A stretch of 13,710 nucleotides of DNA, from contig CAZKDV010000065.1 of the NCBI GenBank assembly GCA_964551645.1, positions 1 through 13,710 on the forward strand, written 5' to 3'. Positions within the stretch are counted from its first letter, which is position 1; each line of letters starts with the position of its first letter. This DNA is from CAZKDV01 sp964551645 (GTDB taxonomy: Bacteria > Bacteroidota > Bacteroidia > Bacteroidales > DTU049). The notes beneath the pieces were generated by a model, which searched no databases, had not been told where the DNA came from, and saw only the letters and a list, made by a program, of their open reading frames with translations. The translations under genes were made by a program, and so were the position numbers. Positions 8,301 through 13,710 of this stretch are shown here, piece by piece.

Positions 8301-9757
8301 GCATTAAGAGTAATGTTTTGATAGTCGTAATTATTAAAAAATAAACTATGAATTTGACCTTTGGTTATTAATGAAATTATATCTGTTTTTAAGTTAGTGC
8401 CTTCAATTGATAATTCAGAAGAAACAGCTCCTAATAGCTCGTTATCTATAAGTTTTCCGATGTTTAGCTTTGAAGTAATTAGTTTTCCATAATACTTTGG
8501 TGTATTTGAATATGTTTCAAATATCATATCCATTGCAAAATTGCCAATATTAGAGCTAAATACATTTTTAGTCTTAAAAGTTTCTAAAGAGCCAATAAAT
8601 TCGCCATATATATTGAAGTAATTAATGTTTTTAACATAATTGTATATTTCACTGTTTAATCCTGTTTTGATTATAATATGCTTTAAATCTTTTGCCCCAG
8701 ATGTGAGTGAAGTCAAAGCTAAATTAAATTCTGTTTTATTAATATCTGGCAATCCTTTGAGACTGCATGAAAGCAACATCTCCGTCATGCTTTCAGTTGT
8801 AATGTTTAAGCTGTCGGCACTTAAATCATTTATTCTTCCGCTTATCTTGCCCTGAATATTTGCCTTAAAGTGCTTTTGATTAAGCGTAGGAGCAAATAGG
8901 CTAATATCGGCAAAATGTATGGTACTTTCCCTAAAATAGGCGTTTATATCTATTTCCTCTATAAAATTAGAGAATGCAGAAAAATTGTTGAAATCAAATT
9001 TAATGTCGGCATCTAAATCTGTTTTTGATGTTTTTATTTTCAAATTTTCGCAGTGTAAGAGGCTATCGTTTAGAGTGAGATTGGTTGACATTGACTTCAA
9101 GACAAAGCCCGAATGTTCGTTAAGTTTAAGTTGTTCGATATTGAGAGAGATAGTTTTATCAATAATTATGTTGTTTGCCCAAAAGTTGATATTTCTTACT
9201 CGCAAATTGTCAAAGTCAATTCCTTTGTAGTTTTCATCTCGTTTGTTTTCGTTAAGATAAGCAAAGTTCCCATTGCTTATTCGCAAATTATAGATATTAA
9301 TTTTCCATGATTTACTTTGCGTTTCCTTGGGTCTGTCATCAGTAAAGTAGTCAATAATAAATTGTAAATTATTAATATTTTCACCTTTATATTGTGTGAG
9401 ATTAAAGTTGAGCTTTTTAATATTAATATTCGATAAATGTATTCTGTTTTTTTTGAATGTAATTTTTTTCAGGTGAACATCAAGTTGTTTGATAAACAGT
9501 AACTCTTTGTTTTTAAGGTCATTAATTTTTAAATCATGAATTGAAACATTAAGAAAAAAGTTAATATCAATTTTTTTTATACTTATTTCGGTTTGAAGCT
9601 CTTTAGAAAGATAATCAGTAGCTTTTTGAACAATTGCGTTTTGAATAAATGGAATTCTGACAACAACATATAATGTAGCAGGAAGACATAATAGAATAAA
9701 GTAGATTATAATTAGTACTTTTGCAAGTCTATTTTTTTTTATTTTGCTTTTATTCAT
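5315..9757 (-). CDS. tamB: Translocation and assembly module TamB family protein (DUF490)
   Basis: This 1480-residue protein is of the TamB/AsmA-like class. Such proteins are anchored in the inner membrane and span the periplasm as a long beta-rich groove. They act in outer-membrane protein assembly and, in current models, in lipid transport. Residues about 13-35 are a single hydrophobic signal anchor after a lysine-rich N terminus. The very long middle is monotonous beta-type sequence in which short filter- and scaffold-like segments recur. The C-terminal part (roughly 980-1460) matches the TamB/DUF490 style, with recognisable stretches such as LNILGGEYLFTLENVI, FALLILNSFVPP and DIGVKYRPGG. 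The length is typical of Bacteroidetes TamB proteins, as I recall them. The ATG is 2 bp from that of the divergent tsaD. A run of nine A residues falls at codons 6-9 of the coding strand. No break or missing region is evident. Confidence 0.92.
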   Translation of the reverse strand: MNKSKIKKNRLAKVLIIIYFILLCLPATLYVVVRIPFIQNAIVQKATDYLSKELQTEISIKKIDINFFLNVSIHDLKINDLKNKELLFIKQLDVHLKKITFKKNRIHLSNINIKKLNFNLTQYKGENINNLQFIIDYFTDDRPKETQSKSWKINIYNLRISNGNFAYLNENKRDENYKGIDFDNLRVRNINFWANNIIIDKTISLNIEQLKLNEHSGFVLKSMSTNLTLNDSLLHCENLKIKTSKTDLDADIKFDFNNFSAFSNFIEEIDINAYFRESTIHFADISLFAPTLNQKHFKANIQGKISGRINDLSADSLNITTESMTEMLLSCSLKGLPDINKTEFNLALTSLTSGAKDLKHIIIKTGLNSEIYNYVKNINYFNIYGEFIGSLETFKTKNVFSSNIGNFAMDMIFETYSNTPKYYGKLITSKLNIGKLIDNELLGAVSSELSIEGTNLKTDIISLITKGQIHSLFFNNYDYQNITLNAKINDGTFNGNVNIDDKNINLAFDGKIQFADSIPSYYFESKISNANLSKLHFNRNDSLAYLSANLKCMAFGSNIDNFLGEVTFEDIKYLEGKNSYFIPKLNIVQKEDETFNQKRISVESNIINGYIEGKYKLSEISDAIEVFLSEYISNYASNTQRETPTDVVNLQFAFDLNDFDIITDLFMPDLHISKKTKINGKFHSNNNILNIYINSDNITYSGIEFIENNITIEAFVRKIYLGLSSQNLQIYQTANVENVKFDGVVHNDSINYSLFWDNYKNFKNNSGDIKGSIVLADSNSMIAVFGASEFTIEDNKWEIDKYNKIYYSNDSLSVNNLRFYKDEQQILIRDDKRSKESAIEIVFSNFDLQNIAPFLEQTDFSINGIMHGSLFLRSLFSNPYFTTDILASNFYLQKEFLGDLKILSKYNTEQKYVGTDINIKYTGPAGVIEPIKLIGKFYPEKEDNNIDYSVNLTNYNIKTLSPFVKDFLDILDGKATGNLKIQGSLKDPKVSGDIQFIRTVLHVYYLNSIFSFADKFHITNNRIYTDNLTLLDQKGNRSSVRMNIAHNKFKDFKFDIQMNTMGDFQFMNTTSKDNNLFYGTVIADGRVLITGDLDEITMSVNAKTGKGTSFSIPIDESGYAHENKFITFVSQHDIMQKEQKNIAGEQNEMNFKMNLDLQVTPDAEVQIIFDPTVGDIMRGKGEGDLKIEFDMAGDLRMFGDLNILGGEYLFTLENVINKRFYIASGGSIKWKGDPYNANIDLTTYYPIRTGIYSLINHIDPSEVYKQKVPVHLQLLLKNNLMSPEISFNIDLPQADENTKNLVKNALISEQELNRQVFALLILNSFVPPDQIAFNTLSSQGIGTTSTELLSNQLSNWLSQISKDFDIGVKYRPGGEVTNDEVELMFSTQFFNDRIKVEGNLGFGGQQLQGNTQQQQFLGDVNIEYRITSDGRISAKTFNRSNPIDIITQNTPYTQGVGIFYRRDFNKFSDLWKQKNKTTSN

Positions 9758-9766
9758 ATATGAATA
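9751..9766. repeat. 16-bp perfect palindrome containing both divergent start codons
   Basis: TATTCATATATGAATA equals its own reverse complement. It holds the ATG of tamB on the minus strand (9757-9755) and the ATG of tsaD on the plus strand (9760-9762), with 2 bp between them. The symmetry follows from both genes starting ATGAATA (Met-Asn-Lys and Met-Asn-Ile). It could be an operator for a dimeric regulator, but chance in AT-rich sequence is an adequate explanation. Confidence 0.5.
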
Positions 9767-10776
9767 TAGTTAACATTCTTGCAATTGAGTCTTCATGTGA
9801 TGATACATCGGCTGCAGTTTTGCAGAATAACATTGTTTTGAGCAATATTATTGCAAGTCAAGAAGTACACAAAGATTATGGAGGTGTAGTTCCTGAGCTT
9901 GCTTCCAGAGCACATCAACAAAATATTATTCCAGTTGTTCATCAAGCACTTTCTGTTGCAAATTTACATAAAAATAGTTTACATGCAATAGCATATACAA
10001 GAGGACCTGGATTATTAGGCTCTTTGTTAGTCGGAGGTTCATTTGCGAAGTCAATGGCTATGTCTTTGTCCATTCCTCTTATAGATACCGACCATCTTGC
10101 TGCTCATATTTTCGCTCTATTTATTGATACTCTTGATGTGGTTTATGAAAAACCCGAATTTCCATTTATTGCACTATTAGTTTCTGGCGGACACACAAGA
10201 TTAGCCATAGTTCATGATTATTTAAACATTGAATTTGTAGGAGACACTATTGATGACGCAGCAGGGGAGACATTTGACAAATCAGCGAAAATGTTAGGAT
10301 TGCATTATCCGGGCGGACCAATAATTGATAAATTGGCAAAGTTGGGAAATCCGTATAAATATACATTTAATAAACCAAGAATCCCCGATTTCAATTTCAG
10401 TTTTAGCGGTCTAAAAACTTCAATTTTATATTTTTTGAGAGATGAATTGAAGAAAAATGATAAGTTTATAGATGATAATCTTCACGATTTATGTGCATCA
10501 ATACAACATATTATCGTTGAAATTCTTCTTGATAAAACTTCTAAATTGGTCGAAAAGACTGGGATTAAGCATGTTGGAGTGGTTGGCGGTGTTTCTGCTA
10601 ATTATTATTTGAGAAAAATATTGCTTGAGTATGCGAAAAATAATAATGTAAAAATGTTTTTTCCAGCACCACAGTTCACTACCGATAATGCCGCTATGGT
10701 TGGCATGCTTGGATATTTGAAATACCAAAAAGGTTTGTTTGATTCTTATAGCTCAAGTATTTACTCAACATCATGA
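9760..10776 (+). CDS. tsaD: tRNA N6-threonylcarbamoyladenosine (t6A) transferase subunit TsaD
   Basis: TsaD transfers the threonylcarbamoyl group from threonylcarbamoyl-AMP to A37 of ANN-decoding tRNAs, working with TsaB and TsaE in the cytoplasm. The 338 residues match the family length. Visible motifs are AIESSCDDTS (8-17), GGVVPELASRAH (41-52), DTDHLAAH with the metal ligands H112 and H116, VSGGHT (141-146), GETFDKSAKMLGL (169-181), GGVSANYYLR (276-285) and TTDNAAMVG with the metal ligand D309. I start the gene at the ATG at 9760 rather than at an in-frame TTG at 9721. The shorter form begins a few residues before the conserved ILAIESSCDD, as family members do, while the extra residues would be a non-conserved Phe-rich stretch lying inside tamB. 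Its promoter must lie within the 5' end of tamB. Confidence 0.97.
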   Translation: MNIVNILAIESSCDDTSAAVLQNNIVLSNIIASQEVHKDYGGVVPELASRAHQQNIIPVVHQALSVANLHKNSLHAIAYTRGPGLLGSLLVGGSFAKSMAMSLSIPLIDTDHLAAHIFALFIDTLDVVYEKPEFPFIALLVSGGHTRLAIVHDYLNIEFVGDTIDDAAGETFDKSAKMLGLHYPGGPIIDKLAKLGNPYKYTFNKPRIPDFNFSFSGLKTSILYFLRDELKKNDKFIDDNLHDLCASIQHIIVEILLDKTSKLVEKTGIKHVGVVGGVSANYYLRKILLEYAKNNNVKMFFPAPQFTTDNAAMVGMLGYLKYQKGLFDSYSSSIYSTS

Positions 10777-10782
10777 TAATTA

Positions 10783-10814
10783 TTTTACATTTTTAGAAGA
10801 ATAATTTATATTTG
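10783..10814 (+). promoter_or_regulatory. Bacteroidetes-type sigma promoter for the CNNM gene
   Basis: TATATTTG at 10807-10814 matches the Bacteroidetes -7 consensus TAnnTTTG exactly. A T-rich element (TTTT at 10783-10786, an imperfect version of the -33 TTTG) lies 20 nt upstream, near the usual spacing. Transcription would start around 10819-10822, giving a leader of about 30 nt before the ATG at 10851. The bases just before the start codon are A-rich (ACATCAAGAA), with no strong Shine-Dalgarno site, as is common in this phylum. Confidence 0.55.
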
Positions 10815-10850
10815 CACAAAGAATTGATAATTATATAAAAACATCAAGAA

Positions 10851-11891
10851 ATGACTTTGTTTATACTCTTTTTTCTATTGGCTGTTCTTGTTTCCTTTTT
10901 TTGCTCTTTTTTTGAGTCGGTTTTATTGAGTATTTCTGATACAGACATTGAAATTGCAATTCATGATAAAAAAAAGTACGGAAGACAAATAAAAAAATTA
11001 AAAGAAGATATTGACAAACCTTTGTCTGCCATTCTTACTTTAAACACATTTGCCAACACACTTGGAGCTGCTGGCGTTGGAGCTCAAGCACATTTAATTT
11101 GGGGAGATAATATTGTAACTCTTATTTCTGTTATACTTACTTTAACAATTCTATTTTTTAGTGAGATTACGCCTAAAATGATAGGTGCAACTTATACTAA
11201 AGAATTAGCTCCATACATTGTTCCCGTTATTCCAATTTTATTAGTTTTGATGTATCCTTTTGTTATGATTAGCAAAATCATTGCACAAGCATTTCGCAAA
11301 AGTGAGGATAACAGTATTTTTAGCAGAAAAAATTTGTCAACATTTGCTGAAGTAAGCATGAATGAAGGAATTTTAAAAGAAAGCGAAAAAAAAATCATAC
11401 AAAACATACTTGGGTTTCAATTATCTACTGTAAAAGCAATTATGACACCACGAATAGTTTTACATGCCGAAAACGAAACTAAAACCATCGAAGAATATTA
11501 CAACTCTCACAGCTCTTTTCCTTTTAGAAGAATCCTTTTGTACAAAGATTCTATTGATAATATTACGGGTTTTGTGCTTAAAGATGAAGTTTTGCAATCT
11601 ATGATTGAAAACAAAAAAACAGGAGAACTCTCTTCAATTAAAAGAGAAATTGCTATTACCTATGAGAGTACAAAATTGATTGAGTTGTTTCAGCTTTTAA
11701 TTGAAAATAACGAACATATTGCATTAGTTTTAGACGAATATGGTGTGTCAGCGGGTATTGTTACAATTGAAGATTTGATTGAAACATTGATTGGGCAAGA
11801 AATTATGGACGAAACAGATAGCGTTCAAGATATGCAGACTTTGGCAAAAATAAATAGGATATTAAAACTGAAAAATTTAGATAAATTCTAA
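10851..11891 (+). CDS. CNNM-domain / CBS-pair membrane protein (HlyC/CorC-like)
   Basis: This 346-residue protein has a CNNM transmembrane domain and a cytoplasmic CBS pair, a family tied to magnesium or cobalt efflux and often annotated as hemolysin-related. Hydrophobic segments lie at about 2-28, 60-80, 88-108 and 120-146. The family signature SEITPKMIGATYTKELAP (104-121) links the last two. The cytoplasmic part has EVSMNEGILKESEKKII (167-183), IMTPRI (197-202, start of the first CBS motif) and ALVLDEYGVSAGIVTIEDLI (291-310, second CBS motif). It ends about 35 residues after the second CBS motif and lacks the C-terminal CorC_HlyC domain found in the usual 420-440-residue members. Nothing in the following DNA continues that domain, so I read this as the short form rather than a truncation. 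It has its own promoter and is probably monocistronic. The transported ion cannot be told from sequence. Confidence 0.88.
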   Translation: MTLFILFFLLAVLVSFFCSFFESVLLSISDTDIEIAIHDKKKYGRQIKKLKEDIDKPLSAILTLNTFANTLGAAGVGAQAHLIWGDNIVTLISVILTLTILFFSEITPKMIGATYTKELAPYIVPVIPILLVLMYPFVMISKIIAQAFRKSEDNSIFSRKNLSTFAEVSMNEGILKESEKKIIQNILGFQLSTVKAIMTPRIVLHAENETKTIEEYYNSHSSFPFRRILLYKDSIDNITGFVLKDEVLQSMIENKKTGELSSIKREIAITYESTKLIELFQLLIENNEHIALVLDEYGVSAGIVTIEDLIETLIGQEIMDETDSVQDMQTLAKINRILKLKNLDKF

Positions 11892-12217
11892 GATTAAGTC
11901 CTTGTGCAATTAGGTTAAATTTACTTTTAATTTGTTAATTGACCGATTAAATATATACTTGTTCAGGTATTGTATCAATGTAACAGCGGTTATTTTAGAT
12001 AATATTCGAGTTTTTAATCCTTGAAATGATTTGGCATAATTTTATCTTGAACTGAGCTATTATAGAGTTAAGAAAATAGAGTTTATACTTGTATTTTCAA
12101 TAGTTATAATTCATAGCAATAACTTCAAATCACTCAATATTGCTGAATATCCGAATTTCTTCGGGAAATTGAGCAATTTTTGTATTTATTTTCAAAATGC
12201 ACAATAGCTTAAGATTA
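11892..12217. other. Gene-free convergent intergenic region
   Basis: These 326 bp lie between the 3' ends of two convergent genes. Scanning both strands I find only very short frames (about 10 codons or fewer after an ATG) and no tRNA, repeat array or coding remnant. Two copies of TATACTTGT (11954-11962 and 12084-12092) resemble a one-mismatch -7 element but have no gene after them. The only solid structure is the hairpin at 12139-12181. A weak 6-bp inverted repeat (AGTTAT at 12102-12107, ATAACT at 12119-12124) is also present. Confidence 0.6.
12139..12181. terminator. Intrinsic terminator hairpin between convergent genes
   Basis: ATTGCT (12139-12144) pairs with AGCAAT (12172-12177). Inside it, CCGAA (12151-12155) pairs perfectly with TTCGG (12160-12164) around the four-base loop TTTC, with a few AT pairs and mismatches between the two stems. 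It is the most GC-rich stem in the gap. On the plus strand it is followed by TTTTTG and further T-rich sequence, as expected for a terminator of the CNNM gene. It also lies about 40 nt past the stop of the minus-strand oxidoreductase, so it may work in both directions, though the minus-strand side has no long U-run. Confidence 0.65.
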
Positions 12218-12535
12218 TTATTGTTTTAAAACAGATAATAAAACTTGTGCCGGATGTAATGCGGTTCTCCCTGTTCCGTCTTTTATTTGTTCTCGGCAAC
12301 TTGTTCCGGGTGCAACAATCAGATAGTCATCAGGAGTTTCTCTAATACTTGGAAAAAGGATAAGTTCGCCTATTTTCATAGATATTTCGTAATGTTCTTT
12401 TTCATATCCAAACGAACCTGCCATTCCGCAGCAACCTGATTTAATTTCAAATACTTTTGAGTTTTTAGGAATTTCAAGCACTTCTTTTAAGATATTTGTA
12501 TCGGAAATAGCTTTTTGATGGCAATGTCCGTGCAT
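12218..12535 (-). CDS. Downstream fragment: CCG (cysteine-rich) domain of the oxidoreductase
   Basis: This is a 105-codon frame from the ATG at 12535 to TAA at 12220-12218. It contains HGHCHQKA (2-9), GCCGMAGSFGYEKEHYE (34-50) and APGTSCREQIKDGTGR (75-90), the C-terminal cysteine-rich domain that in GlcF/GlpC/YdiJ-like proteins supports the iron-sulphur or quinone-side function. The frame is open for about 27 more codons upstream, and that part is also family-like (KEFQAGNIKSEQFEDTF). The ATG is therefore most likely an internal methionine rather than a true start. No ribosome binding site or promoter is evident before it. If expressed alone, it would lack the FAD and Fe-S domains it normally works with. 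Confidence 0.6.
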   Translation of the reverse strand: MHGHCHQKAISDTNILKEVLEIPKNSKVFEIKSGCCGMAGSFGYEKEHYEISMKIGELILFPSIRETPDDYLIVAPGTSCREQIKDGTGRTALHPAQVLLSVLKQ

Positions 12536-12596
12536 CTTGATATTTATGAAAGTATCTTCAAATTGTTCCGATTTAATGTTCCCCGCTTGAAATTCT

Positions 12597-12620
12597 TTAT
12601 TTATAATAATAGTTATTTAT
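12597..12620 (-). repeat. 8-bp direct repeat pair at the frameshift
   Basis: On the coding (minus) strand ATAAATAA occurs twice, separated by CTATTATT (plus-strand copies TTATTTAT at 12597-12604 and 12613-12620). The premature TAA stop is made inside the downstream copy. Deleting one copy plus the spacer removes 16 nt and rejoins the two frames exactly. This is the layout expected of a slippage or short-homology event. Confidence 0.85.
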
Positions 12621-13710
12621 AAATTCTTCAAACAAATATGTATGCTTGGCAATAGATTTAGCTTGTTCTTTAGTTTCGCCACGCGAGAGCCTTATGTATT
12701 CGTCTCTAAAGCTAAGTATTGCTGATGGTTCAATGCCTACTAATGGGAATTCGTAACTGACTTTGCCAACAAGAGTTTGAATGTTTTTGTGAGCAATTTT
12801 TTGAGCTTTTCTTAATAAACCTTTTGATAGAAAAGTGCGACCGCTTAAATTGTTAGAAGCAATTTCTACATGATAGTTCAGTTTGCTTAAAAGTTTAATT
12901 ACGGTTTGCCCAATTGCAGCATCTTGATAATTAGTAAATTCATCAATAAATAGGATTACATTTCCAATCATTTTTTCATTTGAAGGATTGTTTTTTTGTA
13001 AATATTCTTTTGCCCAATGCACAAGAGTTTTTTTAGGTAATAGTGGAATTGAGCGTTGCTGTGCAAATCCAATAAATTGTTTAATGATTTTTGATGTTAC
13101 TTTATTTTTAACAAATGTATTGTATAGGCTAGGAGCAATCATTCCTAATTTGTTTAATGTTGAGATGTATGCAATTGCTTTTGTTCTTATTGGAACATGA
13201 TGTGCATCGTAATAATGCTGCAAAAACTCAGTTTTAAAACTTGTCATATCAACATTTGAAGGACATTCCGACATACATGCTTTGCACGAAAGGCATAAGT
13301 CCAAAACATTAAATATTTCTTTGTGGTCAAAAGCATTTTTTTGTTTGCTATTTGTCAAAAATTCTCTGAGTGTATTTGCTCTTGCTCTGGTTGAATTTAT
13401 TTCGTCAAGTGTAGCCATATAGCTTGGACACATAGTGCCACCTGCAAGGTGCGTTCTTCTGCAATCGGCAGAACCATTGCATTTTTCTATTGCTCGTAAA
13501 ATTCCACCTTCTTCGTCAAAATCAAATATAGTATCAAATGCTGGTTCAATTCTGTCTGTTTCGTAGCGTAAAGAAGTGTCCATCGGAGGAGTGTCCGTAA
13601 TTTTGTTGTTATTGAACACATAATTCGGATCCCAGATTTGTTTTAATTCTTTAAAAAACATATAAATCTTTTCTCCCAACATTAGTTGGATAAATTCTCC
13701 TCTCAATCTT
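12597..13710 (-). CDS. Upstream fragment: FAD-oxidase C-terminus plus 4Fe-4S domain
   Basis: This is the part of the broken oxidoreductase before the frameshift. No true start is present: an in-frame TTG at 13706 is just the Leu of a conserved-looking RLRGEFI, and the frame continues beyond the window. Residues below count from that TTG. About 1-37 is the end of the FAD-linked oxidase C-terminal domain (QIWDPNYVFNNNKI). The Fe-S part has CNGSADC...TMCPSY (C76, C82, C93) and CLSCKACMSECP (C138, C141, C144, C148), the same spacing style as YdiJ, fitting one or two [4Fe-4S] clusters that pass electrons from FAD. GIEPSAILSFRDEY follows in the first CCG-type region, where LSGR stands in place of a cysteine pair. 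The last eight residues (INNYYYK region) come from the inserted repeat and look unrelated to the family. Confidence 0.8.
   Translation of the reverse strand, partial: RLRGEFIQLMLGEKIYMFFKELKQIWDPNYVFNNNKITDTPPMDTSLRYETDRIEPAFDTIFDFDEEGGILRAIEKCNGSADCRRTHLAGGTMCPSYMATLDEINSTRARANTLREFLTNSKQKNAFDHKEIFNVLDLCLSCKACMSECPSNVDMTSFKTEFLQHYYDAHHVPIRTKAIAYISTLNKLGMIAPSLYNTFVKNKVTSKIIKQFIGFAQQRSIPLLPKKTLVHWAKEYLQKNNPSNEKMIGNVILFIDEFTNYQDAAIGQTVIKLLSKLNYHVEIASNNLSGRTFLSKGLLRKAQKIAHKNIQTLVGKVSYEFPLVGIEPSAILSFRDEYIRLSRGETKEQAKSIAKHTYLFEEFINNYYYK

Larger units (their letters stand above)
12218..13710 (-). pseudogene. YdiJ-like FAD-linked oxidase with Fe-S and CCG domains, frameshifted; 5' end outside the window
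   Basis: Two adjacent minus-strand frames read together as the C-terminal half of one FAD-binding/(Fe-S)-binding oxidoreductase of the kind typified by E. coli YdiJ (2-hydroxyacid dehydrogenases such as D-2-hydroxyglutarate or D-lactate). The upstream frame supplies the end of the FAD-oxidase domain and the Fe-S domain. It runs to KHTYLFEEFI and meets TAA at 12599-12597. The downstream frame, shifted by +1, resumes with KEFQAGNIKSEQF and the HGHCHQK...GCCGMAGSFGYE block. The break coincides with two 8-bp direct repeats (12597-12604 and 12613-12620). Removing 16 nt gives a continuous EEFINKEFQAG. Family members are, as I recall, single chains of about 950-1000 residues, so this copy is probably inactive or unstable unless the frame is restored. 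A sequencing or assembly fault is possible, but a 16-nt event is unlike a homopolymer miscount. The frame stays open to the right edge. Confidence 0.75.

Noticed and set aside
9721..9759. Longer tsaD starting at TTG 9721
   Set aside because: The extra 13 residues are Phe/Tyr-rich and not family-like, and they would overlap tamB. The ATG at 9760 puts the conserved ILAIESSCDD at the expected distance from the N terminus.
10778..10806. AATTATT / AATAATT inverted repeat after tsaD
   Set aside because: The 7-bp stem is pure A/T with a 15-nt loop and lies over the proposed CNNM promoter. Chance is likely in this composition.
12597..12605. Programmed +1 ribosomal frameshift at AAA TAA A instead of a mutation
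   Set aside because: The required shift is +1 at AAA-UAA, but re-pairing of the lysine tRNA on AAU is poor, no stimulatory element is evident, and the 16-nt repeat unit explains the break more simply.

Overview
The window reads as chromosomal DNA of an AT-rich member of the Bacteroidetes (Bacteroidota). The grounds are the gene content and style. MurF and alanine racemase are fused in one polypeptide. PdxA, RibF and a very large TamB have Bacteroidetes-like sequences. A YdiJ-type FAD/Fe-S oxidoreductase carries both its Fe-S and CCG modules. There is a TAnnTTTG-type promoter, and A-rich leaders stand in place of clear Shine-Dalgarno sites. I cannot place it below phylum with confidence, and I see no phage, plasmid, IS, CRISPR, tRNA or rRNA sequence.

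Layout. Positions 1-134 are short AT-rich non-coding sequence. From 135 to 9757 five genes lie head to tail on the minus strand, in transcription order: tamB (9757-5315), ribF (5239-4310), a small exported leucine-rich-repeat protein (4295-3687), pdxA (3676-2603) and murF-alr (2603-135). Spacings are 75, 14 and 10 bp and then a 1-nt overlap, so at least ribF to murF-alr looks like one operon. On the plus strand, divergent from tamB with only 2 bp between the start codons, is tsaD (9760-10776). A CNNM/CBS membrane protein (10851-11891) follows, with a recognisable promoter of its own. A 326-bp gene-free stretch with a terminator-like hairpin separates it from a convergent minus-strand gene that enters from the right edge (12218-13710). 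That gene is a YdiJ-like FAD-linked oxidase with Fe-S and CCG domains, and it is broken into two frames.

How the genes fit together. The minus-strand group serves the envelope and its cofactors. RibF makes FMN and FAD. PdxA makes the PLP precursor. The Alr half of MurF-Alr needs PLP to make D-alanine, and the MurF half adds D-Ala-D-Ala to the peptidoglycan precursor. TamB serves outer-membrane assembly. TsaD makes the t6A tRNA modification, and the CNNM protein is a probable divalent-cation transporter or regulator.

Most of the window is ordinary core genome and I did not find a new multi-gene system. The observations most worth checking are: (1) the frameshift in the oxidoreductase, which sits exactly on a pair of 8-bp direct repeats so that loss of one repeat unit (16 nt) would restore a continuous gene; (2) the 16-bp perfect palindrome holding both divergent start codons of tamB and tsaD; and (3) the uncharacterised exported LRR protein embedded among the cofactor and cell-wall genes.
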